A stretch of 24,998 nt of DNA from QQUD01 sp039029915 (GTDB taxonomy: Bacteria; Chloroflexota; Anaerolineae; Promineifilales; Promineifilaceae): the NCBI GenBank assembly GCA_039029915.1, contig JBCCFD010000061.1, positions 1 to 24,998 on the forward strand. The letters run 5' to 3'. The notes below the pieces were generated by a model. The model saw only the letters and a list, made by a program, of their open reading frames with translations, ran no database searches and was not told where the DNA came from. A program made the position numbers and the translations under genes. This document shows, piece by piece, positions 16,421-22,822 of this stretch; the stretch's first letter is position 1; each line of letters opens with the position of its first letter.

Positions 16421-17065
16421 CTATTTAGTCAATGGCTTTTCGGCAAAATTAGGAGAGCCAACCTGAACACCGTTGCTTTCAATAAGAACCTCTTGAACCC
16501 AATCTTGAGCGCTGTTGCTGTCTTCATGGCTTGTGCGCACAAGGAAAACGCCTTCTTCCTCTTCAAAGCTAGGTTGAACGGCCGTTCCCTCCCAGCCTCT
16601 CGGGGCTCTCGGGGCTACCCCATCTTTATAAACAACCACATCCATCACCCGGTCTCGCTCATTGAGCAAGACAAGCGTGTCTCCCTCATCTGATAACGTC
16701 GGCCAAACGCCAGATAAATTATTGACGAGTACGTGCGTGTCTTTGAGTTCGAAGTCAACGACATGGTGAAAGCGGTTGCTAACGGCCGTCCCGTTTTTGG
16801 CCAACCAAATTTGCTCATCGGGCTGGAGCAGGGTTTCGGGGGGTAAAACGGCCGTTCCCGTCTCATTGTCCGTAATTTGCCAGCCGGAAAGGTCAACTGG
16901 GTCAGCTGAAATATTGACGAGCACCACAATTTCGTCGGCGTTGGCTAGCTCAAAGCCATCATACAAAACAGCGTGAATAAGAACGGCCGTTTCTTCTTGA
17001 GGTTGCAGTAGCTCAGCACAGGAAATAAGAAAAATCAGAAAGATTAGGAAAAAGGGCTTTTTCAT
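16421..17065 (-). CDS. Lipoprotein with a lamin-tail domain (LTD)
   Basis: 214 residues. Seen: a lipoprotein signal peptide (MKKPFFLIFLIFLISC, lipobox Cys16), then an Ig-like lamin-tail domain at about residues 28-150, recognised by DEIVVLVNISADPVDLSGW and later DTLVLLNERDRVMDVVVY. Such domains in bacteria occur in exported proteins and are thought to mediate binding; no enzyme motif is present. Four octamers (16578, 16782, 16848, 16983) are all read as Thr-Ala-Val, the densest cluster in the window. There is no Shine-Dalgarno; TATACT (reverse complement of 17072-17077) ends only 6 bases before the ATG, so the message may be leaderless. The gene is convergent with the SpoU gene. Confidence 0.8.
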   Translation of the reverse strand: MKKPFFLIFLIFLISCAELLQPQEETAVLIHAVLYDGFELANADEIVVLVNISADPVDLSGWQITDNETGTAVLPPETLLQPDEQIWLAKNGTAVSNRFHHVVDFELKDTHVLVNNLSGVWPTLSDEGDTLVLLNERDRVMDVVVYKDGVAPRAPRGWEGTAVQPSFEEEEGVFLVRTSHEDSNSAQDWVQEVLIESNGVQVGSPNFAEKPLTK

Positions 17066-17124
17066 TCATTAAGTATAGCAGGCGCATGAGGTGTTGAATG
17101 GATTGGAGTTCACAAAAGGGGTAG

Positions 17125-17158
17125 AAAAAAAACTGCTCCGGGTGGGACTACCCGGAGC
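17125..17158 (-). terminator. Strong intrinsic terminator, minus strand
   Basis: On the minus strand GCTCCGGGT and ACCCGGAGC form a perfect 9-bp GC-rich stem with a 6-nt loop (arms 17150-17158 and 17135-17143). After two bases (CA) and a G it runs into eight T (17132-17125). It would end transcripts of the EAD-like membrane gene or of a separate small RNA. The opposite strand has no T-run after the stem. Confidence 0.88.
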
Positions 17159-17300
17159 TAGCTAAGGAAGGAGGAGGAAAACGAGTTGTCGCTTAACGAT
17201 TAATATAATAGAAGTTTTGAGGGGGTTGGGTAAATGGGAGAAAGGGTACAGTACGGAAGAGCTATCGATGAATTAGGGCAATGGTGAACCGTTAAAACAT
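17125..17300 (-). ncRNA. Possible small RNA with CCTCCTCC anti-Shine-Dalgarno stretch
   Basis: Minus strand: a promoter-like TTGTTT, 16-bp spacer and GATAAT lie just upstream of about 17300. The following roughly 170 nt is pyrimidine-rich, has no open frame, carries TTTCCTCCTCCTTCC (complement of the purine tract at about 17166-17180) and ends at the terminator at 17125. The composition fits an sRNA that could pair with ribosome-binding sites. It could equally be the 3' untranslated region of the upstream gene, since no terminator separates them apart from a hairpin without U-tract. Confidence 0.3.
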
Positions 17301-17386
17301 TATCGTTTGCACCTAATTACAAACAAAAAAGAAACGTAAACTGGTTGAGGGTCTCCCACCCAAAGGGGCTTGCCATTTGCCACCGC

Positions 17387-17409
17387 GAGGGCTGGAAAAC
17401 CCAGCCCTC
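17387..17409 (-). repeat. Perfect 9-bp hairpin directly after the EAD-like gene
   Basis: GAGGGCTGG (17387-17395) and CCAGCCCTC (17401-17409) pair perfectly around a 5-nt loop, starting immediately beyond the stop codon of the minus-strand gene. No T-run follows on the minus strand, so it is more likely a 3'-end stabiliser or processing hairpin than an intrinsic terminator. Confidence 0.6.
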
Positions 17410-18249
17410 TTAGGATTGCTGTTGTTCTGCTAAAATAGTGGGATTAACAATGTCGTGCATGGTTTGGATCAGGCGGGGAATGCCGTTGCGACGTTCAAGG
17501 TGACGCAGTAGATTGCGAACGAACGCTTTTTTATTGGTGCGATCGAGCTGTTCCCAGTCGACATCAAGCACATTGGCGATGCGCTGTAGGTCTGCAAATG
17601 AATAATTAGCCAGCAAGAAGTGCCGCACAATGGTTGGGGGGGATTCGATGGTGATTTTGCCTAAGCGGGGCATATGGTCAGGCGGTGGGGGCGTAATAAT
17701 CCGCTCAACTGAAAGGGCGAGCTGATGGTTCATGCCCCGTTCTTGACAATAATCCATAATGCTGACGATTAGATCTTTGACGTTTTGGGGAAACGTCATG
17801 TGATCATTCTCATATAGCTCAAGGTCGTACATCAGGTCGAGCAAATCATCAAAGCCTAGCCGCGTGCGCATTTCGTCGTAAAGCATCTGTCGATCAATTG
17901 GCGTGTCGTTTAGCTCATCAACTAGCTCAACTGGTGGTCGGGTAACGATGGGCGCCGTTTTTGTTTCGGTTAGCGCGTTTTGGATAAGAACCTGTCCGCC
18001 CCAAAACGGCCGTGTGACGCCTGCAACCCAAATGGCAGCTCCGGCAATCAATAATCCCGAAATGATATAGAAGAAAAAGCCGAGTTGGCTAATAATCAAG
18101 TCACGATCGAAGGCGCCTAAAATCGTATCAAGCAATATCGCAGAGGTAATGGTGATTAACCCAATGCCAGCCACCATCGATGGGCGGCGGATAAAGTAAA
18201 TCAAAAAGCCTATAACGACTAGAAATTTAAAAACCGTAAAAAATATCAC
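17410..18249 (-). CDS. Membrane protein with two effector-associated-domain-like helical domains
   Basis: 279 residues starting at a GTG; an in-frame stop lies upstream and no other start keeps the first helix. Seen: three membrane segments at about 4-20, 25-44 and 57-77, then a cytoplasmic part. Two compact all-helical segments follow: about 119-186 (LGFDDLLDLMYDLELY, then DLIVSIMDYCQERGM) and about 207-268 (YSFADLQRIANVLDV, then FVRNLLRHLERRNGIPRLI). The second closely resembles effector-associated domains (EADs), the small death-fold-like adaptors that recruit partners in prokaryotic conflict and signalling systems; the first looks like a diverged relative. No enzymatic effector is in this protein or next to it. 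A membrane-tethered adaptor is an inference. The start codon lies inside an inverted repeat (18245-18273). Confidence 0.7.
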   Translation of the reverse strand: MIFFTVFKFLVVIGFLIYFIRRPSMVAGIGLITITSAILLDTILGAFDRDLIISQLGFFFYIISGLLIAGAAIWVAGVTRPFWGGQVLIQNALTETKTAPIVTRPPVELVDELNDTPIDRQMLYDEMRTRLGFDDLLDLMYDLELYENDHMTFPQNVKDLIVSIMDYCQERGMNHQLALSVERIITPPPPDHMPRLGKITIESPPTIVRHFLLANYSFADLQRIANVLDVDWEQLDRTNKKAFVRNLLRHLERRNGIPRLIQTMHDIVNPTILAEQQQS

Positions 18250-18273
18250 AACTGTTATTTTAACAACTGTGAT
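18245..18273. promoter_or_regulatory. Inverted repeat with flanking A/T runs over the start of the EAD-like gene
   Basis: Arms 18245-18256 and 18262-18273 pair in 10 of 12 positions around a 5-nt loop, with T-rich runs on both sides when each strand is read 3' of the stem. The word ACAACTGT also occurs twice directly (18248-18255 and 18263-18270). It covers the GTG start codon (18247-18249), so it could be an operator or an attenuator. Confidence 0.4.
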
Positions 18274-18394
18274 TTTTTAGAGCAAAGGGCATCATCTTAA
18301 AAAGGTGACTTTGGTAAGTGATAGGATTTCTAAAGGCGCTTTCTTAGATAATTTTCTGTCAATTATATATTTCCCAAAAAAGGACGTCATTGGT

Positions 18395-19723
18395 ATGATC
18401 ATGGGTATGAACTTATCGTATCGTTATGTGCCATTTATTATTTTTCTATTTGTACTAATAGGCTGTCAATCTGAGAGTGCTTTGCCGACCAGAGTGCCGG
18501 TTTTGTCGAGACCTGAGGAAGTTGCTGTGGTGGAAGATGCTGTGGCCGAAACGGCCGTTTCCATCAACATCCCCGGTACATTTACGCCCCCGCCAGACGT
18601 CACTATCGACCCCGCATTAAATTTTGGTGATAATTCACCGCTTGGCCCTTCCGTAACCCCTTCTATCACCCCCATCCTGCCCACAAGCACCCCCTATATT
18701 GCTGCTGGCCCACCGACACGGACCCGAATTGCGACCCGCACCCCAACGCCGCTCCCGACACCAACTGGCTCAGCACCCATCGCACCCGCTCCCAATCCAA
18801 TCAATTCGCAGTTCCCTGTTATTACCGGTAGCAAGCTGAGTATTCACGTCATTCGCAACAACGACAAAGGGATTATGGATTTTGTGCGCTTTGCGCAGCC
18901 GTCGACTCTCAAGGTTGTGGATGATCTTGGATTTACCTCCGAGGTGAGAAAAGCGTCTCCCAATACCATTATTGTGGGGCGCGTCAATCAGTTTGACCAA
19001 AATTATGAAGGAAACCCCGAAGCGGCCGCACGAGCCTATGTGCAGCGACATTTGACGCGCTATTTGCTGAATAGCGAGGTGGATTTTTGGGAGGGCTGGA
19101 ACGAGCCAGACCCAAATTTGGAAAATATGGACTGGTATGCTCGGTTTGAGCAGGAGCGCGTTAGAGAGATGGCGCGGTACGGTTTGAAAACAGCCATTGG
19201 CGGCTTTGCCACAGGGACGCCTGAGGTTAACGAATTTGCCCTTTTTGTTCCTGCGGTTGAAACGGCCCTGCAGTATGGTGGTATTTTGACCCTTCATGAA
19301 TACGGTGCGCCTGAAATCAACTTTTTGTATGGGGGTGCCCTGCCCGGCTATCCACCTTATCCCGATCGCGGTGCGCTTACATTTCGTTATCGTTGGTTTT
19401 ATCGAGAGCTGCTTGAACCAGCCGGACTGGTCATCCCGCTTGTCGTTACCGAAGCCGGACTTGACGGCATTATTGGGAATCGTCCTGGGCCAGATGGGTA
19501 TGGCTGGCAGGATTTTTCTGAATATGGGGTTGCTAGAGGCTGGGGAAATACGGGCTCTGAGGCGTTTATGGCTCAGTTGGCTTGGTACGATCGGGGCGTA
19601 CGCCAAGACTCGTATGTTTTAGGATTTACGGTTTTTACGGCAGGGCCCGTTGGGCATTGGCACAATTACGATATTGGCCCTCTCCTGCCCATGATGACGG
19701 ACTATGTGATTAATCAAAGATAG
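18395..19723 (+). CDS. Lipoprotein with clan-A glycoside-hydrolase-like domain
   Basis: 443 residues from the ATG at 18395, chosen because AAGGA (18380-18384) lies 10 bases ahead; an upstream in-frame start at 18305 would place 30 extra residues before the signal peptide. Seen: lipoprotein signal ending in LIGC (Cys24), a Pro/Thr/Ser-rich spacer (about 60-140, repeats such as TPSITPILPTSTP), then a TIM-barrel-like region with FWEGWNEPDPN, where Glu237 fits the WNEP acid/base of clan GH-A, and LVVTEAGLDG with Glu353 as candidate nucleophile. Predicted cell-surface glycan-active enzyme or binding protein; family (GH39- or GH5-like) and substrate cannot be assigned. The barrel (about 290 residues) is near the short end of the range. 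A long antisense frame over it is a shadow. Confidence 0.75.
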   Translation: MIMGMNLSYRYVPFIIFLFVLIGCQSESALPTRVPVLSRPEEVAVVEDAVAETAVSINIPGTFTPPPDVTIDPALNFGDNSPLGPSVTPSITPILPTSTPYIAAGPPTRTRIATRTPTPLPTPTGSAPIAPAPNPINSQFPVITGSKLSIHVIRNNDKGIMDFVRFAQPSTLKVVDDLGFTSEVRKASPNTIIVGRVNQFDQNYEGNPEAAARAYVQRHLTRYLLNSEVDFWEGWNEPDPNLENMDWYARFEQERVREMARYGLKTAIGGFATGTPEVNEFALFVPAVETALQYGGILTLHEYGAPEINFLYGGALPGYPPYPDRGALTFRYRWFYRELLEPAGLVIPLVVTEAGLDGIIGNRPGPDGYGWQDFSEYGVARGWGNTGSEAFMAQLAWYDRGVRQDSYVLGFTVFTAGPVGHWHNYDIGPLLPMMTDYVINQR

Positions 19724-19837
19724 TGATTTGTGGTCGCTTTATGCAACCATACTCGAGAAAGAACGTATAGAGCCACAGTTATACTAAGTAGCCGCTTGTT
19801 AATAAATTGGCATTTGTACAGGCCACGGCTACTTTAA

Positions 19838-19875
19838 GCCCATTCGTGAAGACGCTAACTTAAACGCGAATGGGC
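19838..19875. repeat. Intergenic hairpin upstream of the DUF1232 gene
   Basis: GCCCATTCG (19838-19846) and CGAATGGGC (19867-19875) pair perfectly over 9 bp, with one further G-U pair inside and about 20 nt of loop. It follows the lipoprotein gene by about 115 bp. There is no U-tract after either strand, so it is a structural or binding site of unknown role. Confidence 0.45.
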
Positions 19876-19933
19876 AATAAGTTATTCACAGAAACCATTC
19901 AAAAAAATTGAGTGTAAAATGTGAATCACTTCC

Positions 19934-19987
19934 AGGAGAACAAAAACTTTTTCGACGCTATTTTGTTTCAAAGGCTTTTTATTCTCC
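19934..19987 (+). repeat. 54-bp hairpin element, copy A
   Basis: Starts AGGAGAACAAAAAC and ends TTTTTATTCTCC; the terminal 12-mers are inverted repeats with one mismatch. A near-identical element lies in reverse orientation at 20435-20489, on the other side of the DUF1232 gene. It overlaps the region just ahead of that gene's chosen start. Confidence 0.8.
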
Positions 19988-20016
19988 ACCTATGTAAAAC
20001 CATGAAGGATAGTTTA

Positions 20017-20397
20017 ATGAGTGAAGATTTTTCAACCAAGCAAAATGAGCCTGGTTTTTGGCGTGATTTATATCAACAAGCCCGTTTAATTTATGCGCTA
20101 GTGCGCGATCCCGAAGTACCCATCTATTTGAAGTTTATCCCATTTTTTGCAGTTGCTTATTTGCTAATGCCGCTCGATCTGATACCAGATTTGGCAATTG
20201 GCTTGGGTCAACTCGATGATTTAACAGTCATTCTTGTTATGTCGCGCGTTTTTGTTGAGATGGTGCCTGATGCACTTGTGAAAAAGCATCGCGACAACAT
20301 TCGGATCATTGACGGGTTCGAGCCGGAAGATGACGTAACCATTATTGATCAAGAGGTTGCGGAGCAGAATTTAGTGGAGAAGGAGCCTGAGGCTTAG
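20017..20397 (+). CDS. DUF1232 (YkvA-like) small membrane-associated protein
   Basis: 126 residues from the ATG at 20017, which has AAGGA 7 bases ahead (20005-20009). Starts further upstream (GTG at 19921, ATG at 20002) would read through the hairpin element and are rejected. Seen: the DUF1232 core, from LYQQARLIYALVRDPEVP to YLKFIPFFAVAYLLMPLDLI, with the PLDLIPD signature followed by LGQLDDLTVILVMSRVF, then an acidic tail. Family members are small, probably membrane-associated proteins of unknown function. Copies of a 54-bp hairpin element bracket the gene (19934-19987 and 20435-20489). Confidence 0.88.
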   Translation: MSEDFSTKQNEPGFWRDLYQQARLIYALVRDPEVPIYLKFIPFFAVAYLLMPLDLIPDLAIGLGQLDDLTVILVMSRVFVEMVPDALVKKHRDNIRIIDGFEPEDDVTIIDQEVAEQNLVEKEPEA

Positions 20398-20434
20398 TTT
20401 TCAGCGAACCTCGGTATCCAATTCACGAATAAGT

Positions 20435-20489
20435 GGAGAACAAAAAGTATCTTGAAATAAAACTGCTTCGTAAAAGTTTTTGTTCTCCT
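20435..20489 (-). repeat. 55-bp hairpin element, copy B (inverted relative to A)
   Basis: On the plus strand GGAGAACAAAAA (20435-20446) and TTTTTGTTCTCC (20477-20488) are a perfect 12-bp inverted repeat around 30 nt. Its reverse complement aligns end to end with copy A: the first 18 bases are identical and the rest differs at scattered positions with one length change. It is just past the stop of the DUF1232 gene. Confidence 0.82.
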
Positions 20490-20490
20490 G

Positions 20491-20544
20491 TAAGTAATTT
20501 TCATTAACCAATTTATATTCAAGATATTTGTTGAAAATTACTTA
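20491..20544. repeat. Second type of 54-bp hairpin next to copy B
   Basis: TAAGTAATTTTCA (20491-20503) and TGAAAATTACTTA (20532-20544) form a perfect 13-bp inverted repeat around a 28-nt loop. Total size and architecture match copies A and B, and the loop shares TTCAAGATA with the reverse complement of B, but the arms differ. It lies between the DUF1232 and recD2 stop codons, so it could also help end convergent transcripts. Confidence 0.65.
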
Positions 20545-20565
20545 ACCAATAACAATTAACTAAAA

Positions 20566-22797
20566 CTAAAAAGAGTCACCAGCTCCACCTAGCCGCCAAT
20601 CCAAGGCGGTGTGGCGGTTGGTGACTTTGTTGTTTTGAACGGCGATGCTGATGGCTTTGCGAGTGCCGATGAGAATGACGAGCTTTTTGGCGCGCGTCAC
20701 GGCCGTATATAGCAAATTGCGCTGGAGCATCATGTAATGCTGAGTGACCATCGGAATCACCACGCAGGGATATTCTGCCCCCTGACTTTTGTGCACTGAA
20801 ATCGCGTATGCGTGCACAATCTCATCGACTTCAAGAAAATCATAGACGACAGGCGCCCCGTCGATGTTGACCGTCATCGTTTGTTGAAGCAGATCCATGC
20901 TTGTGATACGGCCAATATCTCCGTTGTACACATTTTTGTCGTAGTTGTTGACCGTTTGCATAATTTTGTCGCCCACACGAAAAACACGGCCGTTTAGTTT
21001 GCGCTCTGGTTTTTTACCGTGGGGTGGGTTCAGTGCCGCTTGGAGCAACAAGTTGGCATTGGCTACCCCAACCAGTCCGTTATACATTGGGGCCAGCACC
21101 TGAATATCATCCATCGGGTCGAGCTTGAACTTGTCAGGAATGCGGCTTTTGACAATGTCGACCAGCAAATCGGCCGTTTCTTCGATGTTATCCTTCACAA
21201 AGATAAAGAAATCATTCGCCTGGGCATTGGTTTCCGGCATCAAGCCTTCGTTGATGCGATGGGCGTTGCTAATGATGCCAGAATCGGCCGCCTGTCGGAA
21301 AATGGTGTCGAGCCGAACAACGGCCGTTACGCCTGAAGCGATCAAATCACGCAGCACGTCACCAGCTCCCACCGATGGCAGTTGATCCACATCCCCCACC
21401 ATGAGCAGATGAGAATCGGGGCGTATGGCTTTAAGCAGCTGATTGGCCAGCACCAAATCAAGCATCGAGGCTTCATCAATCACAATCATGTCGGCATCAA
21501 TTGGATTATTGTCGTGCCGACCAAACCCTTCACCCGGTTTGAATTCTAGGAGCCGATGGATTGTTTTAGCTGGTCGACCCGTCGCTTCACTCAGTCGCTT
21601 GGCGGCTCGTCCGGTGGGGGAGGCGAGTGCGTAACTAAAACGGCCGTTATCCAGCAAATCAAGCAGCGCCTTCAGCGTGGTTGTTTTTCCGGTGCCTGGC
21701 CCACCCGTTAAGATGGTGACCTTGTGCGAAACGGCCGTTTTGACCGCCTCTTCTTGCTTTGGGGCGAGCTTGATGGAGAGTTGTGGGGTGGTGGGTGGGG
21801 GTTGGGAATTTTTTAGGCGAGAGGTTTGTATCTGGACTAACTTTTTAACCCGCTCGGTGACCCCAATTTCAGAATGGTACATTGAGGTTAAATAAACGGC
21901 CTGCTCTTCGCCAAGAACGGCTGACTGCTCGCTGTCTATCGAATACTGAACCGTGTCTCGCTTAATAAAATCAGACGTTTCAAGCTGGTCTAATACGGCC
22001 GTAATCTTCTCGCCAGCCACCCCTAAAATTTCAGACGCCTCCGGCTCTAAGTCAATCTGAGGCATATAAACATGCCCTTCCTCAGCCATTCGATTGAGCG
22101 TATAAGCAATACCGGCTTCGATTCGCTGTGGATCATCTATGGCGAGGCCAAGCGCTTGGGCAATCTTATCAGCCGTTTTAAACCCAATGCCCCGTACGTC
22201 TTTCACCAATCGATAGGGAGTCGTTTGTACGACTGCTAATGATTCATCTTCGTAGCGCTTGTAAATTTTTGTGGCAATACTGGTGCTCACGCCGTGCGAC
22301 TGGAGGAAAAGCATTACTTCCTTGATGGCACGCTGCTCATCCCACGCTTTGATAATCTCCTTAACTCGCTTGGGGCCAATCCCTATCACACTGTTGAGAC
22401 GTTCTGGTTGAGTTTCAATCACATCGAGTGTTTCATCACCGAACTGATGCACAATCCGCTCGGCCATCTTCTTGCCGACGCCGCGGATTAATCCAGAGCC
22501 TAAATACCGCTTGATGCCCTCGGTTGTCGCCGGTAGCGCCTGTTCGCACAGCTCGACTAGGAATTGACGGCCGTGTTTGGGATGATTGCCCCATTTGCCA
22601 ATGAGTTTTAGCCATTCCCCCGGCTGAAGCTCCGGTAAATTGCCAATCACGGTGATCAGGGCGTCTCGACCAGAAGCGTATTTAAATGGCAGCATATTGC
22701 GAGAATCGGGCTTAAGCCGAATCACAGAATAGCCGTTTTCTTCGTTGTAATAGGTGATACGCTCGACGGAGCCGGCAATTTGAATGCGCTCAGACAT
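20566..22797 (-). CDS. recD2: RecD2-type SF1B DNA helicase
   Basis: 743 residues. ATP-driven 5'-3' DNA helicase of the RecBC-independent RecD2 kind, acting in DNA repair. Seen: an N-terminal OB-like domain, helix-hairpin-helix repeats (GLIRGVGKKMAERIV at 102-116, VIGIGPKRVKEII, VRGIGFKTADKIA), then helicase motifs: Walker A TGGPGTGKTT (364-373), motif II MIVIDEASML, motif III LLMVGDVDQLPSVGAGD (464-480), DTIFRQA, the C-terminal SH3-like insertion, AISVHKSQGAEYP and LLYTAVTRAKK. It follows the P450 gene by 25 bp on the same strand. No ribosome site is visible; TACAAT ends 5 bases before the ATG, so a leaderless transcript is possible. Eight ACGGCCGT octamers lie inside. Confidence 0.95.
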   Translation of the reverse strand: MSERIQIAGSVERITYYNEENGYSVIRLKPDSRNMLPFKYASGRDALITVIGNLPELQPGEWLKLIGKWGNHPKHGRQFLVELCEQALPATTEGIKRYLGSGLIRGVGKKMAERIVHQFGDETLDVIETQPERLNSVIGIGPKRVKEIIKAWDEQRAIKEVMLFLQSHGVSTSIATKIYKRYEDESLAVVQTTPYRLVKDVRGIGFKTADKIAQALGLAIDDPQRIEAGIAYTLNRMAEEGHVYMPQIDLEPEASEILGVAGEKITAVLDQLETSDFIKRDTVQYSIDSEQSAVLGEEQAVYLTSMYHSEIGVTERVKKLVQIQTSRLKNSQPPPTTPQLSIKLAPKQEEAVKTAVSHKVTILTGGPGTGKTTTLKALLDLLDNGRFSYALASPTGRAAKRLSEATGRPAKTIHRLLEFKPGEGFGRHDNNPIDADMIVIDEASMLDLVLANQLLKAIRPDSHLLMVGDVDQLPSVGAGDVLRDLIASGVTAVVRLDTIFRQAADSGIISNAHRINEGLMPETNAQANDFFIFVKDNIEETADLLVDIVKSRIPDKFKLDPMDDIQVLAPMYNGLVGVANANLLLQAALNPPHGKKPERKLNGRVFRVGDKIMQTVNNYDKNVYNGDIGRITSMDLLQQTMTVNIDGAPVVYDFLEVDEIVHAYAISVHKSQGAEYPCVVIPMVTQHYMMLQRNLLYTAVTRAKKLVILIGTRKAISIAVQNNKVTNRHTALDWRLGGAGDSF

Positions 22798-22822
22798 AGG
22801 GTATTGTAGCGTGATTTTGCTT

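Larger units (their letters stand above)
17066..17409. other. Non-coding interval of about 340 bp between lipoprotein and EAD-like genes
   Basis: No plausible protein is encoded on either strand. It contains the minus-strand terminator at 17125-17158, the possible small RNA at about 17125-17300, a purine tract GGAAGGAGGAGG (17166-17177), and a 9-bp hairpin GAGGGCTGG/CCAGCCCTC just after the stop of the neighbouring gene (17387-17409). Confidence 0.6.

Noticed and set aside
18770..19606. 279-codon open frame antisense to the glycosidase-like lipoprotein
   Set aside because: The protein is a low-information shadow produced by the codon use of the real plus-strand gene, which has a signal peptide and catalytic motifs.
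19921..20016. Earlier GTG and ATG starts for the DUF1232 protein
   Set aside because: They would translate the repeated hairpin element, while the ATG at 20017 has an AAGGA site at the right distance.
19934..20544. The three hairpins as ordinary intrinsic terminators
   Set aside because: None has a GC-rich stem followed by a U-tract; the T bases are within the stems, and copy A precedes the gene.
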